A stretch of DNA of 64,000 bases from Prorocentrum cordatum (taxonomy: Eukaryota; Sar; Dinophyceae; Prorocentrales; Prorocentraceae). Positions 38,051 through 49,410 of the stretch are shown in pieces (the stretch's first letter is position 1; each line of letters starts with the position of its first letter). The stretch is taken from NCBI GenBank assembly GCA_963575745.1, contig CAUYUJ010012758.1, positions 193,501 through 257,500 on the forward strand. Reading direction: 5' to 3'. Below the pieces are notes generated by a model that was not told the DNA's origin, did not search any database, and was given only the letters and a program-made list of their open reading frames with translations. Both the position numbers and the translations under genes were made by a program.

Positions 38051-38378
38051 GGAATATGATACTCGAGTCTTCTCCATCGCCCTTATCATGGGGATGGAGG
38101 GTTGGTTCTCATATTCTCCTCGAGGTATCCCACCCTCCTCGCATCATCCTCCACATCTCGTATCACGCTACTCCTTCTCCTACCCCCCTCCTTCTGTCAC
38201 CACTCCTCCTCCTCCTCCTCCTCCTCCTCCTCCTCCTCCTCAGTATCCTTTTTCCTCTTGCTCATTGCATCCAGCACCATATGATTGTTTCCCGTCCCTT
38301 TGCCCTGAAAAATCCGTAACATCCTGGTCCATGTATCCTACCTCTTCTTACCCCCGCCTCCTTGACAGCATACCCTTC

Positions 38379-38511
38379 TGAACATTATGGCATCATATTT
38401 GTATCATATATGTTTCCGTTAGCGTCCTCGTCATCAGTGTAGCTGCTGTAGGAGCCGTCATCGTCCGAACCGCTGTCCAGGGCCTCTGCCAGAAGCGAGA
38501 AATCGGGGATG
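38379..38511 (-). CDS. Acidic exon-like island with stop
   Basis: The minus strand reads IPDFSLLAEALDSGSDDDG, then SYSSYTDDEDANGN and a short tail to a TAA near 38379. It is clearly non-repetitive and acidic. It may be a C-terminus, which would imply more than one gene in the island series. Confidence 0.4.
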
Positions 38512-38689
38512 GATGAGCTTGGAGAGGAGGTTGGAGGACGAGGACCTCGAGCAGGACAGATGCACGCAAGTCACGGGCATATTGTTACTCGAGGTTCTCC
38601 TCCTCCGTCCTCCCCCTCGAAGCTAATCCATTTCGATCCCTCCCTCCCGTCTGGCCTGCGAGCAGCGACCAAGGTCGCGCCTGACGGGT

Positions 38690-38803
38690 TCCACCTGCTG
38701 CTGCTCGCTCGTCAAGGTGGTCTGCAGCCTCTGGCCGTGGTTGATGCTGACCCGCTCGTAATCCTCCACGCGCTTGAAGACCTCCTCACCGTGCTGCCTG
38801 TCC
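38690..38803 (-). CDS. Exon with canonical borders, coiled-coil-like
   Basis: On the minus strand CCCAG precedes and GT (GTGGAA) follows an open segment reading VDRQHGEEVFKRVEDYERVS and INHGQRLQTTLTSEQQQ. The AG/GT borders, balanced codons and helical heptad-like sequence make this one of the best-supported exons in the series. Function unknown. Confidence 0.5.
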
Positions 38804-39099
38804 ACCTGGGCTGCCCCTTCTCCTGCTCATCCTCGTCCTTATCCAGGGCTGGATTTTCACCTGAGTAGTTTTTGTTGACAATTCTAGGGCCTGGCAAATC
38901 GAGGGCACAACTACGAAACACATAAATCTTGTTTAGGTCAACTTTTCTCCGATTTGAATCCTCATCTTCTCTCGATCTCCTCCTCCTCTTCCTCCTCCTC
39001 CTCCTCCTCCTTCTCCTCCCCCTCCTCTCCCTCCTCATCTAACTTCTCATTTCCCCCATCATCCTTATCCTCATCCCGCCCACCTTCACGTGTCCACGA

Positions 39100-39155
39100 C
39101 ACGCCCTGCAGGTGGCGATGACGGCCTCGGCGCGCGCCATGGCCCTGTAGGTTGG
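39100..39155 (-). CDS. Exon-like island, short
   Basis: The minus strand reads YRAMARAEAVIATCRACRG. It is short but unlike the repeats around it. Confidence 0.25.
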
Positions 39156-39671
39156 ATGTTTTCTCCCCGCACTCGGGCTGCTGAATTAAGGAACGACGGG
39201 TACGGAACGAGGCCTCTTTGTAGCACTAACAACGCTTGCGAGTAGCAGACATGGAAGGACCTGAGGAACATCGAGTCCCCTCCGAACCCAAACTGTTCCT
39301 CATTTCAGCGTATCTTGGCTGTAGGCTAGTCCCCCATCCTCACATTGATCATCAGTCGAGCTTCTCGTGGATCCCCTCATCGATCATCCAATCGATCTCG
39401 CCTCCTCACTCCCTCCTCCCTCCTCTCATCAATCTTCCCATCGGCAATCCATCGATTTCACTTGTAGGTCCGTCAATCGATCATCCAGTCCCTCATATTC
39501 CCACCTTTCCTCACCGATGTCATCTTCCCTCCTTGGATCATTCGAGCCTCGCACCCCTCCTCCATCATCGCTCTATCCCTCGGCGTCGCCGTCAAGCAAA
39601 CAAGAAAAACAACAACGATTCCTCACAGACATTGGACAGTCGGGCAGCGCTGCGTTGTATCCGAAACTCAC

Positions 39672-39780
39672 GAGCAGCTCGTCTTTGGTGTGCCACTTGT
39701 CCTCATGGCCGCTGCTCCGCAGCCTCTCCTGGTACTCCTGCTTCTCCACTTGGACAAAGTCGAAGTTGCCTATCGCTCAT
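39672..39780 (-). CDS. Exon with GTGAGT donor
   Basis: The minus strand reads NFDFVQVEKQEYQERLRSS and continues GHEDKWHTKDELL, followed directly by GTGAGT (complement at 39666-39671). The donor match and composition argue for a real exon. Confidence 0.5.
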
Positions 39781-40207
39781 GCTATACTGGCCATCGCTCC
39801 CACGTCCATTCCCTTCGCTTTTTTCTGTCTCGTGCGTGTTTTTTTTTTCGCCAAGTGATCAAGGATGCTCCTCGATGGCCCTCACCAAAGGAAAAATGCA
39901 CACGTCCGAGCGATGCCAAGTATATAATCACTATCGTTATCCGTCTTCCTCCTCATCTTCTTCTTCCTCATGCTTATTCATCCTCATCGTTCTTCCTTCG
40001 ACCACTCATCCTCATCATCGACGTCTTCATCATCATCTTCTTTCCCCTGACCCTCCTCCGCATCCTGTTCATCTTCCTCTTCCTCATCCTTCTTCATCCG
40101 GTAGCTCCTTCTCTGGTCTCATCCTCTTCCTAGTATGTTTGATAATGTTATCCCTTCCCCCTCATATCCTCCTCCTTCCTCAGAGCCCTCTCGTCGAGCC
40201 TGTCTCC

Positions 40208-40310
40208 TGCCAGCGGCGCAGCCAGTGGTCTTTCTTATCCTGGCTCAGCCTCTTGAACTCGTCGTAGAGCTCCTTCTTCGTCTTCTTGGCGTGGTACCTG
40301 GGGTGGTGAT
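40208..40310 (-). CDS. Exon-like island, basic helical
   Basis: After CCCAG on the minus strand the sequence reads YHAKKTKKELYDEFKRLSQD and continues KKDHWLRRWQETGS. It is a charged helical segment resembling modules in uncharacterised dinoflagellate proteins (my impression only). Borders are AG on the 5' side and unclear on the 3' side. Confidence 0.5.
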
Positions 40311-40699
40311 CTCCTCCTTCCTTCCTTCCTCACCCCTCCCCACGATCCTCATCCCTTTTTCTTCTCCTCGATCCTCATCCCCTCATTTCTTTCCTCATCC
40401 TCATCCCTCCATTCTTCTCCTCGGTCCTCGTCCCTCGAATGTCCATCACTCCTCCTTCGATCCTCATGTCATCAGCATTCCTCAATTCATCCTCTCCTTT
40501 TCTTCAACCTGGTTTGTCATCCTTTCCTCGCCTCCTCATTCGCTCCGTTGCCTCATCCCTCCTTTCCCACCTGCTCAGAACAAGTACAACATTCCTCCTT
40601 CCCGCCACATGTTCCCTTCATTCCCACCTTCTCCTTTCCTTCCCACATGTTCCCACCTATTCCTCCTTCCCACCTGCTCATAAGTCATTAAAGCACAGG

Positions 40700-40815
40700 G
40701 CGCCGTAAACGCTGCAGCGCATTTTCGTGCTCAGTGTTCGCCTCCCTGGCCCGCTTCAGCTTGTCCTTGTTCGGCGCCGCCGCCGCCGCCTTCGCCTCCG
40801 ATAGGGCGCGGTGCA
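40700..40815 (-). CDS. Exon-like island, Ala/Lys-rich helical
   Basis: The minus strand reads ALSEAKAAAAAPNKDKLKRA and continues REANTEHENALQRLRRPVL before a stop. It is a coiled-coil-like segment. Confidence 0.45.
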
Positions 40816-40860
40816 AGCATCCTCATCGCCTCCTGGGTCCTCTAGCTCCCGAGCTCAGGG

Positions 40861-41056
40861 AGACGAAATCTATACATATCCACTGTTCCCTGGACATGGC
40901 GTGCCATTTATATATGTATATATACACTGCATATATCCTGGGTCCAGAATGGGCCTGACCAGGGTACCAGTATATGTATAGATTTCGTCGCCCGATCGGG
41001 CGTCGACTTCGGCACGCGTGCAACCCGAGTTGCACGCGTACCGAAGTCGACGCGCG
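40861..41056. mobile_element. Nested foldback element
   Basis: GACGAAATCTATACATAT at 40862 is inverted at about 40972-40989 (ATATGTATAGATTTCGTC). Directly after it CGTCGACTTCGGCACGCGTG is inverted at 41030-41055. Two adjacent hairpins suggest a MITE or two abutting ones. Confidence 0.6.
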
Positions 41057-41199
41057 CACATGGGGGGTGATCGAGGACCCATCCGGACTCGAACGGGGCA
41101 GTTCTGGACAGGAGGCCTTCTGGTCAGCATTCTTGCGCTTCGGGGGCATGGCGCGCCAGCTGGCGCGGCGGATCACCTGTTGCCCAAATGCGCGGGCCG

Positions 41200-41400
41200 C
41201 GCTGGTTCGAAGCGGCAGTGCATACATATATATGGTACCACCGTACGTGCGCGTGGTGGTGGTGGGTCGTACGATGGTGGTGGTGGGTGCGGTGGTGGTT
41301 GTGGTGGCGGTGGTGGCGACGTGGTGATGGTGCTTGTAGGTGTTGGCGGTGGTGGTGGTTGGTGTGTCGCGTGGTAATTGCAAGGCTGGCGCAGGCAGTT
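41200..41400. repeat. (GGTGGT)n-rich tract
   Basis: GTGGTGGTGGG-type low-complexity sequence. No gene. Confidence 0.8.
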
Positions 41401-41526
41401 GGGTTGATGGGGTGCAATCGTGGGGGCTGGGGGCGGTGTGTGCGGGGACCTTGGACGATCTGTGGTGCTGCCAGGGCGGCCACGCGGGGGCGGGGAGCTG
41501 ATGGGGCACGCGCGCGCGCGAAGGAA

Positions 41527-42458
41527 AAAACATGAAAAAACATGAAGAAAACATGAAAAAACATGAAACACATGAAAAAACATGAAAAAACATGAACAAA
41601 CGTGAAACGCAGGAATTGAAAAAACATGAAAAAACATGAAGAAAACATGAAAAAACATGAAACACATGAAAAAACATGAAAAAACATGAAAACACATGAC
41701 CATGAAAAAACATGAAAAAACATGAAACAAACATGAAAAAACATGAAACACATGAAAAAACATGAAAAAACATGAAAACACATGATCATGAAAAAACATG
41801 AAAAAACATGAAACAAACATGAAAAAACATGAAACACATGAAAAAACATGAAAAAACATGAAAACACATGATCATGAAAAACATGAAAAAAACATGAAAA
41901 AACATGAAAAAAACATGAAACACATGAGAAAACATGAAAAAAACATGAAAAAACATGAACATTGAAAAAACATGAAAAAACATGAAGAAAACATGAAAAA
42001 ACATGAAACACATGAAAAAACATGAAAAAACATGAACAAACGTGAAAATTGAAAAAACATGAAAAAACATGAAAAAACATGAAACACGTGAAACAACATG
42101 AAAAAACATGACAATGAAACAACATGAAAAAACATGAAAAAACATGAAAACACATGGAAACATGAAAAAACATGAAAAAACATGAAAAAACATGACACTG
42201 AAAAAACATGAAAAAACATGAAAAAAACATGAAAAAACATGAAAACATGAAACAACATGAAACAACATGAAAAAACATGAAACAACATGACACAACATGA
42301 AACACATGAAAAAACATGAAAACACATGAAAAAACATGACGGCGAAAAAACATGAAAAAAACATTAGAAAACATGAAACAACATGATACAACATGAAAAA
42401 ACTTGACATTGAAAAAACATGAAAAAACATGAAAAAAACATGAAAAAACATGAAACCA
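41527..42458. repeat. CATGAAAAAA minisatellite: helically phased A-tracts
   Basis: About 90 units of mostly CATGAAAAAA (10 bp, with 9-12-bp variants such as CATGAAGAAAA and CATGAAACA) place A-tracts about one helical turn apart for over 900 bp. Such phasing gives intrinsic curvature. Long Phe-rich minus-strand frames through it (for example MFFHVFSCF repeats) are translations of the repeat. Confidence 0.9.
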
Positions 42459-42459
42459 C

Positions 42460-43640
42460 CACGTGGGCCCGACGACCGGAACGTACCCGCGTCTTTCCAC
42501 CGTCGACGCACCCGCCAACGCACCTTAAGCCGAACCCCCGTCAATCCGCAGCCGCCGAACCCCCGACGCCCTCCAACGCACGCCCGCCCGATGATCACCC
42601 CGCCGCCACCGAACCTCCAGACCGCTTCCGAACGCAGCTATGATCGAGCGCAGCTGGGAAATCCTCAGCGATCGAGCCGTGCGAGCGCTTGATTCAGCCC
42701 GACGTATAATCCCCTTGCCCCAACCATCACGCACACCCCAAAATGTCCACTTCCGAACGCAGTGGTCGATCGAAGCGCGGCTGGAAATCCGCAGGTCGAT
42801 CGATGCATGTATGCTGCGGTCCTCTCCGAAGCCCAGCACAATCATGTACACCTGGCGGCGGGGGGCAGGGGGGAGGGGGGAAAGCGCGCGTGCGGGCACG
42901 CGTGCATACATCATGTGGTGATGGTATGTGTGTGTGCGATTTGTGTTCAGATTGGGCCTTATGTTCTTCACCCTCGAGCAGCAGCGTACTGAAGCCACAT
43001 ACTCTGACTTCAGTACGCGGAAAATATTAAAGACATGGGCGTGCGCTATACAGGCAGGGATTTCATATTGTAGGGTTTGTTGCTAGCAGTGTGCTGGGTT
43101 GTTGGTTCGTTTGTGCAATATTGCTTGGGTTGTGGGGTTGCCGATCACATGTTGGGCATCGCATGCGTCAATTTCACGTGTGTTCGAGGTGGGTGTGAGC
43201 TCGTGAATTATGTGGGTTCGGCTGTTCTGCAGTGGTGGTTGTTCTGTACTCGGGTTGTGGTAGTGGTGGTGGTGGTTGGGTTGGGTCGACGGTTCGGTGG
43301 ACGAGTTGGGTGGGTGGTGTCGTGTGGCTGGTGCTTGTGGTCGTGATGGTGGCTTCTATGGCTCATGCAACCTGCTCATCATTCACTGCCACATCAGTCC
43401 ACTTCCGAACGCAGTAAGCATCTAAACACATGGCGATGCAACCAAGCAAATCCCCAGCCCCATGTCACCAGTCGGAGTGCTCCCAGTCTCTGGCCAAGCG
43501 CGGCTGGAATCCTAACTGGTTCGATCCCAGAACTGCGCGCAAGGAGCGACCATGCACCGATCGCAAAGCTCAGGCCACAATCGTCCGAGTGGTCCTGTAC
43601 ACCACCTCCTTGTCCGTTCGATCGACCCCTGACTCATCCT
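42460..43640. other. Spacer; no gene recognised
   Basis: GC-rich sequence with a recurring CACTTCCGAACGCAGT word (42748, 43398; similar at 42625). It has a near-palindromic CTGAAGCCACATACTCTGACTTCAG at about 42989 and GT-rich sequence after 43080. Nothing coding is convincing. Confidence 0.4.
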
Positions 43641-43648
43641 GAACATAA

Positions 43649-44315
43649 ATACATACATACATACAGACATACATACATACACATACACCTCTGCATACAT
43701 GTATATACATATACATAAACATAACCAAACACATATATTGATACATACATTTACATGCACAAATACAAATGTATCTCCATATATACATACATCTAAATGT
43801 ATACGTGTGCATACACATATGCATGTACATATACATTCACATTCACAGTCACATACACATACACATGTACGTACATACATACATACATACACATACATTG
43901 ATGCATACATACATACATACATACATACATACATACATACATACAAACATACATACATACATACAACTAAACATACATACATAGATACATACATACATAC
44001 ATACATACATACATACATACATACATACATACATACATACATACATACATACATACAAATATACATACATACATACATACATACACACATACATACATAC
44101 ACAAACACACACATACATACATACATACATACATACATACATGCATGCATGCATGCATGCATGCATGCATACATATACACACCTACATACATCCATCCGT
44201 CCATCCATCCATCCATCCATCCATCCATACGTCCAGCCATACATACATACATACATGCATGCATACATACATACATACACACATACATACACACATACAA
44301 CCATCACTCCAGGAT
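43649..44315. repeat. (ATAC)n and related tetranucleotide microsatellite
   Basis: Almost pure CATA repeats with a GCAT tract at 44141-44170 and a CCAT tract at 44190-44228. Long Tyr-Ile-His-Thr and Met-Tyr-Val-Cys frames are artefacts. Confidence 0.95.
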
Positions 44316-44620
44316 CTCGCTGCGCATGCGAGGCCGGATCGAATAATCCTCAGAGGCTCGACGCCTGAACCATCCTTGCACGAACCGTTTGGCGCCCATG
44401 GCACATGCATTCTGAAATCATTCTGCAGGGGGACCTCTCAGGAGGGCGCAAATCGAGGGGCAGTGAGGGGGAGAGCTTCGACGTGAGGGGGGAAGGGACG
44501 CTCGAGGGAGGGCGGCTGGTAGGAGGGTTGGGGCATGGGGGAGGGGGCGTTGGACATCGTTCTATCGAACGAGCGTTCTCGAGCTGAAATCTCCTGGACT
44601 CGAGGGGAGGGCGGGGAGCT
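44316..44620. other. Spacer; no gene recognised
   Basis: GGG/GAGGG-rich sequence between the ATAC tract and the next exon-like island. No coding signal. Confidence 0.35.
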
Positions 44621-44624
44621 ATTG

Positions 44625-44720
44625 TGCCTCGCGGCCCGCGCTTGATCTTGCCAGCGCTCGAGCTGGTCCGTCAGCGCGCGTACAAAAGAATGCGCATGCG
44701 GTCTCTCGATCTCGAGAGAG
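44625..44720 (-). CDS. Exon-like island
   Basis: The minus strand reads RPHAHSFVRALTDQLERWQD and continues QARAARHNSSP, next to a (GA)n tract at 44720-44770. Confidence 0.35.
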
Positions 44721-45130
44721 CTCTCTTTCTCGCTCTCTCTCTCGCTCCCTCCCTCTCTCTCTCTCTCATAGCTCCTCTCCCCCTCCAAAATGAAGGGGGC
44801 TATACGGAGCCGCGGGGACGCTCAGCTCCACCAGTAGTACGTCACCACCAGTAGTAGATACGTCGCCTGTCCAGGGCACGATTGAGGTATGAGTGAGGGT
44901 ATAGGAAGGAAGAGGTGTAGAGGATGGATGTGTGAGGGTAGGAAGGAGGACCAGAGCAGGGATGGATCTAGCAGGGGGAGGGAGTGTATATCGAGGGAGG
45001 GCGGAGGGGCGGGACGAGCGAGGAGGTATACAAGGAGTGGGAGGCGCACGTCGATGAGAAGGCGCTCGAAGATGACTGAGGAAACTAAACGTGTATATGT
45101 TTACACACATATATATATATATATCAAAGG

Positions 45131-45235
45131 ACTGGGGATCGAGGGGATGCCCGATCTTGGCCTGGGCCATGTCACGGCCCACACGTAGCAGGTATTCTTC
45201 TCGATGTGTCGTCACCTTGTCTGGGAAGGGGGCAT
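45131..45235 (-). CDS. Exon-like island
   Basis: The minus strand reads DKVTTHREEYLLRVGRDMAQ and continues AKIGHPLDPQSF. It is balanced and non-repetitive. A further possible segment in 45320-45430 reads RDPDITKQRMVYIDPHPS. Confidence 0.45.
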
Positions 45236-45633
45236 GATGATAAACATGGCAGATGTGCACCTAAACTCCGTCAGCTGGGGGCCCAGGAAGGTAAGGGTTG
45301 CAGGAGTAAGGACGGCTGGAGCATCATGATCAGCAGCAGATGCGAGCAGAAGGATGCGGATCGATGTAGACCATTCGTTGCTTGGTGATGTCAGGGTCGC
45401 GTGGGCACCGATATGCCCAAGCGACCCTGGCACCACAGGGAGATGCTTCAAACGTGTAGATTTTGAAATTCAGTGCCCCTGATCATCCTTATACGTGTTT
45501 CTTCCCCTCCACCCTCCTCCGAGCCCGTCCTTCCCAACCCCATCCTGCGCTATCTTCCTTGTACTTGTCTTCCTCCTCCCTCCTCCTGCTGGCATTCCTC
45601 TGGATCGTCCTCTTAGGCCCAGGGTCTCACCTA

Positions 45634-45742
45634 GGAGCCACTGCGCAGCTCGTTCACGACTTTGTTACGGTACATGCTCACGTCCGCCTTGGTAACAGTA
45701 GGCTCCTCGATAATCTTCTGCATGACGTTCTTCGGGGCCATG
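45634..45742 (-). CDS. Exon-like island ending in a stop next to GTGAGA
   Basis: The minus strand reads MAPKNVMQKIIEEPTVTKAD and continues VSMYRNKVVNELRSGS, then TAG followed by GTGAGA. The TAG|GTGAGA sequence looks like a donor, but the frame stops at that TAG, so either this is a terminal exon or the last bases belong to another phase. The composition strongly suggests real protein. Confidence 0.5.
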
Positions 45743-46030
45743 CGGGGAGGAGGGTGATGACATTGACGATGGGAGACGGTAGTTAGAACTGCACGAGGGA
45801 TGAGGACGGTGGACCATGGGAGGACTAAGGGCTGCAGGAGTGGGAGGGAACAAGGGTGTATAGCCACGGGCCCAGAAGAGGGAGGAAGGCCTGACATATT
45901 CATCGTCCTCGAGCTCGCCTCTGCGTCGACCTCTTGATCGTCATCCTCCTTGTTCCTTCCTCCTCCCTCCCCACCTCCACCCTGGAACCGCTCGATCAGC
46001 TCTCCTCGTCCTCCTCCTTCCCCTGGTGTC

Positions 46031-46205
46031 CTTCATACAGGTCTCGCTCAGCTCCTTGGCAGCGTCGCCTACGATGTGGCCCCACGTCTTGTCAGCGCAC
46101 TGCACCAGCTGCGGCCAGCCATTCGTCACGTTAATGTTCCTGTAGACGATGGTGCTGATCTTCTCCGCAGCCCTCCTCTGCGAATTCTGCCCTCCTTCAT
46201 CCCCA
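46031..46205 (-). CDS. Exon-like island, longest of the series
   Basis: The minus strand reads QNSQRRAAEKISTIVYRNIN, VTNGWPQLVQCADKTWGHIV and GDAAKELSETCMKDTR without interruption, with rich mixed composition and Trp/Cys. This is the most protein-like island here. No family was recognised. Confidence 0.55.
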
Positions 46206-46339
46206 AGCCCGCAGAAGCGCGGGCATGGTGGTGAAAGTAGGGTAGATCCCAACTGCCTTCTCCACCCTCGACGTCCACTCCCCCTGTCATCGAGGACAAG
46301 TGCATGGACCTCGAGAGTGGGGAAGTAAACTGTGGAGAA

Positions 46340-46945
46340 CGACAATCTCGATGGGGAAGAGGAGGAGGAGGATGAGGATGTGGAAGAGGAGAATGAGGCG
46401 GAGGGAAGGAGGCGGAGGAGGAGGAGGGAGAAGAGGAGAAGGAGCAGGGTGATCCTCTTCAGCTTGATGACGTAGAGCTCGTCGCCGACCTGGATCCTCA
46501 CAATGCCTGCGCTGGCTGATCGTTCCTCCCTGTCCCTCCTGCCTCCTCCTCCCGTGGGCCTTAAGGAGCCTCCTTGGCAGTCTTGAGGCGATCTCGGCAT
46601 TCCCGAACAGTCTTGAGCCGACTTGGGCCCGACGTAGCAATATGGTGAATGAGGGACGGATGGTGATGTTTGTGATGATGGTGATGGTGATGTTGATTAT
46701 ATTGATGTTGATGTTGATGCTGGTGCTGATGATGTTGATGACAAGGATGATAATGGTGATGGTGATGAGGATGATGATGAGGATGCTGATGATAAGAAGG
46801 AGGAGGAGGCGGAAGAGGAGTGGGAGGAGGAGGAGGAGGAGAATGAGGAGTGGGAGGAGGAGGAGGCGGAGGAGGAGGAGGAGAAGGCGGAGGAGAAGGC
46901 GGAGGAGAAGGAGGAGGAGGGGGGGGAGGAGGATCTCGAATCAAC
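46340..46945. repeat. (GAG)n and (GAT)n microsatellite tracts flanking small islands
   Basis: GAG-rich sequence at 46350-46445 and 46795-46930, and GATGTTGATGTT-type sequence at 46660-46795. A short minus-strand island at about 46565-46640 (frame ambiguous: RLKTVRECRDRLKTAKEAP or QVGSRLFGNAEIASRLPRR) lies between them. Confidence 0.6.
46456..46515 (-). CDS. Exon-like island, short
   Basis: The minus strand reads GIVRIQVGDELYVIKLKR after a GCAG. It is a beta-rich sequence between low-complexity tracts. Confidence 0.4.
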
Positions 46946-46949
46946 GTTT

Positions 46950-47292
46950 CAAGCGGGCCTCCCATTCCTCGATCCTTCGAGCCATGGTACCTTCTGGCAG
47001 GGCGCCCTCGATCTCCTCCTGGACCTCGGCGCCCTCGATCTCCTCCTGGACCTGGGCGCCCTCGATCTCCTCCTCGACGAGCTGGGTCTCGGCCAGCTCG
47101 ACCTCGGCGCCCTCGATGAGCTGGGTCTCGGCCAGCTCGACCTCATCGGCGCCCTCGGCGCCCTCACTGAGCTGGGTCTCGGCCAGCTCGACCTCATCGG
47201 CGCCCTCGAGCTCCTCGACCACCTCGACCTCATCGGCGCCCTCGAGCTCCTCGACCACCTCGAGCTCCTCGACTGGCTGCACCAACTCTGCC
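46950..47292 (-). CDS. Acidic repeat exon (GADEVELAETQL units)
   Basis: The minus strand encodes 114 residues built from repeats: VEELEVVEELEGADEVE, then GADEVELAETQLSEG, GADEVELAETQLIEG, EVELAETQLVEE, then three IEGAxVQEE units, ending ARRIEEWEARLKR. The repeat is at the protein level (12-18 residues) with few silent changes, so it has expanded recently. Either an acidic low-complexity exon or a minisatellite with a long open frame; the non-repetitive end favours an exon. Confidence 0.45.
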
Positions 47293-47299
47293 TACATGG

Positions 47300-48345
47300 G
47301 GAAATCGATGTTATGTACATGTGTGCATATGCATGCCAGATCTGTACGCATGTATGCATGCATGGATGTATATGTCTGCGTGCACGTGCACACGCAGTCT
47401 GCACATGTACACATGTGCATGCATGCATGCATGCATGCATGCATGCATGTAGGTTTGTATGGCGCATGCATCAACTTACCTATACGTGACTATGCACGCC
47501 TGCATGACTGGACTCGATGTCTGGATGTGTACATGCAAGCATACATATATTCGTGCATGTATGTCTGTATGCATGATTGTATATATACACGCATACACAC
47601 ATACAACCAGGCCTGTGTGTATGTCCGTGCGCGTGTGTGTTTGCATGTGTGTGTATGTATACATGCATGTGTATACACAGGCGTTTGCACATGCACGCGT
47701 GCATGCATGTATGTCTGTCTGTCTGTATGCATGTATGTATGTATGTACCTATGTATGTATGTATATATGTATGCATGCATGCATGTATGTATGTATGCAT
47801 GTGTGTATGAGGGTATGCATGCATGCATGCATGCATGCATGTATACATGTATACATGTATGTACGTATGTATGTATGTATGTATGCATGTAGTTGTGTAT
47901 ACGTATTGACATGTGCATGCCTGTATGTATGTGTGTATGTATGTCCGCCTGGCTGTATACATGTATGCATGTACGTATGCATGTGCATGTATGTGTACAT
48001 TGTGTGCAGGTATACATGTCTGTCTGTCTGTCTGCCTGTCTGTCTATCTGTCTGTCTGTCTGTCTGTATGTATGTATGTATGTATGTGTAGGTATGTATG
48101 TATGTATGTATGTATATATGCATGCATGCATGCATGCATGCATGCATGTATGTATGTATGTATGTATGTATGTATGCATGCATGCATACATGCATGCATA
48201 CATGCATGTATGCATGTATGCATGTATGCATGTATGTATGTATGTATGTATGTATGTACGTATGTATGTATGTATGTATGTATGTATGTATGTATGTATG
48301 TATGTATGTATGCAGATAGGTAGCTAAGTAGGTAGGTAGGTAGGC
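47300..48345. repeat. (TATG)n/(CATG)n/(TCTG)n microsatellite
   Basis: Tetranucleotide repeats over about 1 kb, including a TCTG run at 48018-48068. Cys-Met-Tyr-Val frames on both strands are artefacts. Confidence 0.95.
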
Positions 48346-48439
48346 ATGTGTACATGCGTGTATGCGTGAATGTGTGCGTGTGCGTACGTATAGGAACTAG
48401 TACAATGTAATGGAGCTGCACACATGGATGAGGGATTGA

Positions 48440-48775
48440 GTGTAGCCGTGGAAGTGAGAGATCGAGGGGGAGAGAAGGACGAGGAGGGCGAGGAGGATGA
48501 GGAAGCCTTCGGGGCTGCTGCTGGGCGCTTCATACGCTTCATGGGCGTGCCGCCTGCTGGTGCTGCTGGTGCTGCTGCTGCTGCTGCTGCTGCTGGGCGC
48601 TTGATCATGGGCAGCGCCAACACTGGCTCGTCTTTGATGGCCACCATCTCTCTCGGCTCCTGCTGCGTCTTCTTCTTCTTCTTGGTCTTCGTCTTGATCC
48701 GCGACTTCCTTCGAGATCCTCCTCGCCCTCCTCCTCGTGCCGTCCCGTTCCTCCGCATCCACCTCATCGGTTACG
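48440..48775 (-). CDS. Exon-like island with MKRPAAA motifs and basic stretch
   Basis: The minus strand reads SRRKSRIKTKTKKKKKTQQE, PREMVAIKDEPVLALPMI, then KRPAAAAAAAAPAAPAGG and TPMKRMKRPAAAPKASS. Lys-Arg-Pro-Ala tracts of this kind are common in dinoflagellate nuclear proteins, and the basic run would serve as a nuclear signal. The GCT repeat at 48560-48600 encodes the Ala run. This suggests the gene is a genuine dinoflagellate nuclear gene. Confidence 0.5.
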
Positions 48776-48809
48776 TGATTTTTGAGTTCCTTTCTCTGGT
48801 TCCGTCCTC

Positions 48810-49240
48810 ATTCTCTGTCTCCTCCTCCTCCTCTTCCTCCTCCTCATCATCATCCTCATCCTCTCTCCTCCTCCTCCTCCTCCTTCCTCATCATCCCTTA
48901 CCTTGCAATCCCTTTCCTTGTACCGATCGCCGTCCTCCTTCTCATCCCTTGCCTCCTCGCCTGGAGGGTGCCCCCTATCGTTGTCTCCCTCATCGTCATC
49001 ATCATCAGCAGCATCAGCAGCATCATCATCATCGTCATCATCATCATGACCGTCATTAACATCATCACCATCATCCTCATCACCCTCATCAGCATCATCA
49101 CCACCATCAGCAGCATCAACGTCATCATCATCAGCATCATCATCATCATCTGCCTTGGCGTTGTCTCGTCGTTCACTTGCTGCTGCTGCTGCTGCTGCTC
49201 GTCCTCCTCCTCCTCCTCCTGGTCCTTCCTCCCTCTCGAA
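48810..49240. repeat. (CCT)n, (CAT)n and (GCT)n microsatellite tracts
   Basis: CCT-rich at 48820-48890, CAT-rich at 48985-49155, GCT at 49180-49200. Frames are artefacts. Confidence 0.85.
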
Positions 49241-49267
49241 CTCTGGTTCACTCGTTCCCTCGATCCT

Positions 49268-49410
49268 TGGCGTCGGCCTGCACGCTAGTAGGCTCTTGAT
49301 GAACGGGATTCGACGCCTAGGCGCCTGCGTTGGCGTCTCGACCTGCTCCTGCTGCGCAGCCTCGTCTTGATCTTCGTCTTGGTCGAAGTCGCCCTTCTGC
49401 TGCACCTCTC
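49268..49410 (-). CDS. Exon-like island, acidic then basic
   Basis: The minus strand reads QQKGDFDQDEDQDEAAQQ, EQVETPTQAPRRRIPFIK and SLLACRPTPRIEGTS. It is non-repetitive. No domain was recognised. Confidence 0.45.

Noticed and set aside
41060-41130. Complement CGTTCGAGTCCGG resembling a tRNA T-arm
   Set aside because: The flanking bases do not form the 5-bp T stem, and no D-arm or anticodon arm fits.
41124-42518. 464-codon minus-strand frame rich in Phe-His-Val-Phe-Ser
   Set aside because: It is the translation of the CATGAAAAAA repeat; other frames of the repeat are also open.
43512-44368. Long Cys-Met-Tyr-Val (minus) and Tyr-Ile-His-Thr (plus) frames
   Set aside because: Pure tetranucleotide microsatellite; both strands open in several frames.
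47459-48421. Multiple 120-240-codon frames on both strands
   Set aside because: Artefacts of TATG/CATG/TCTG repeats, which contain no stop codons in some frames.
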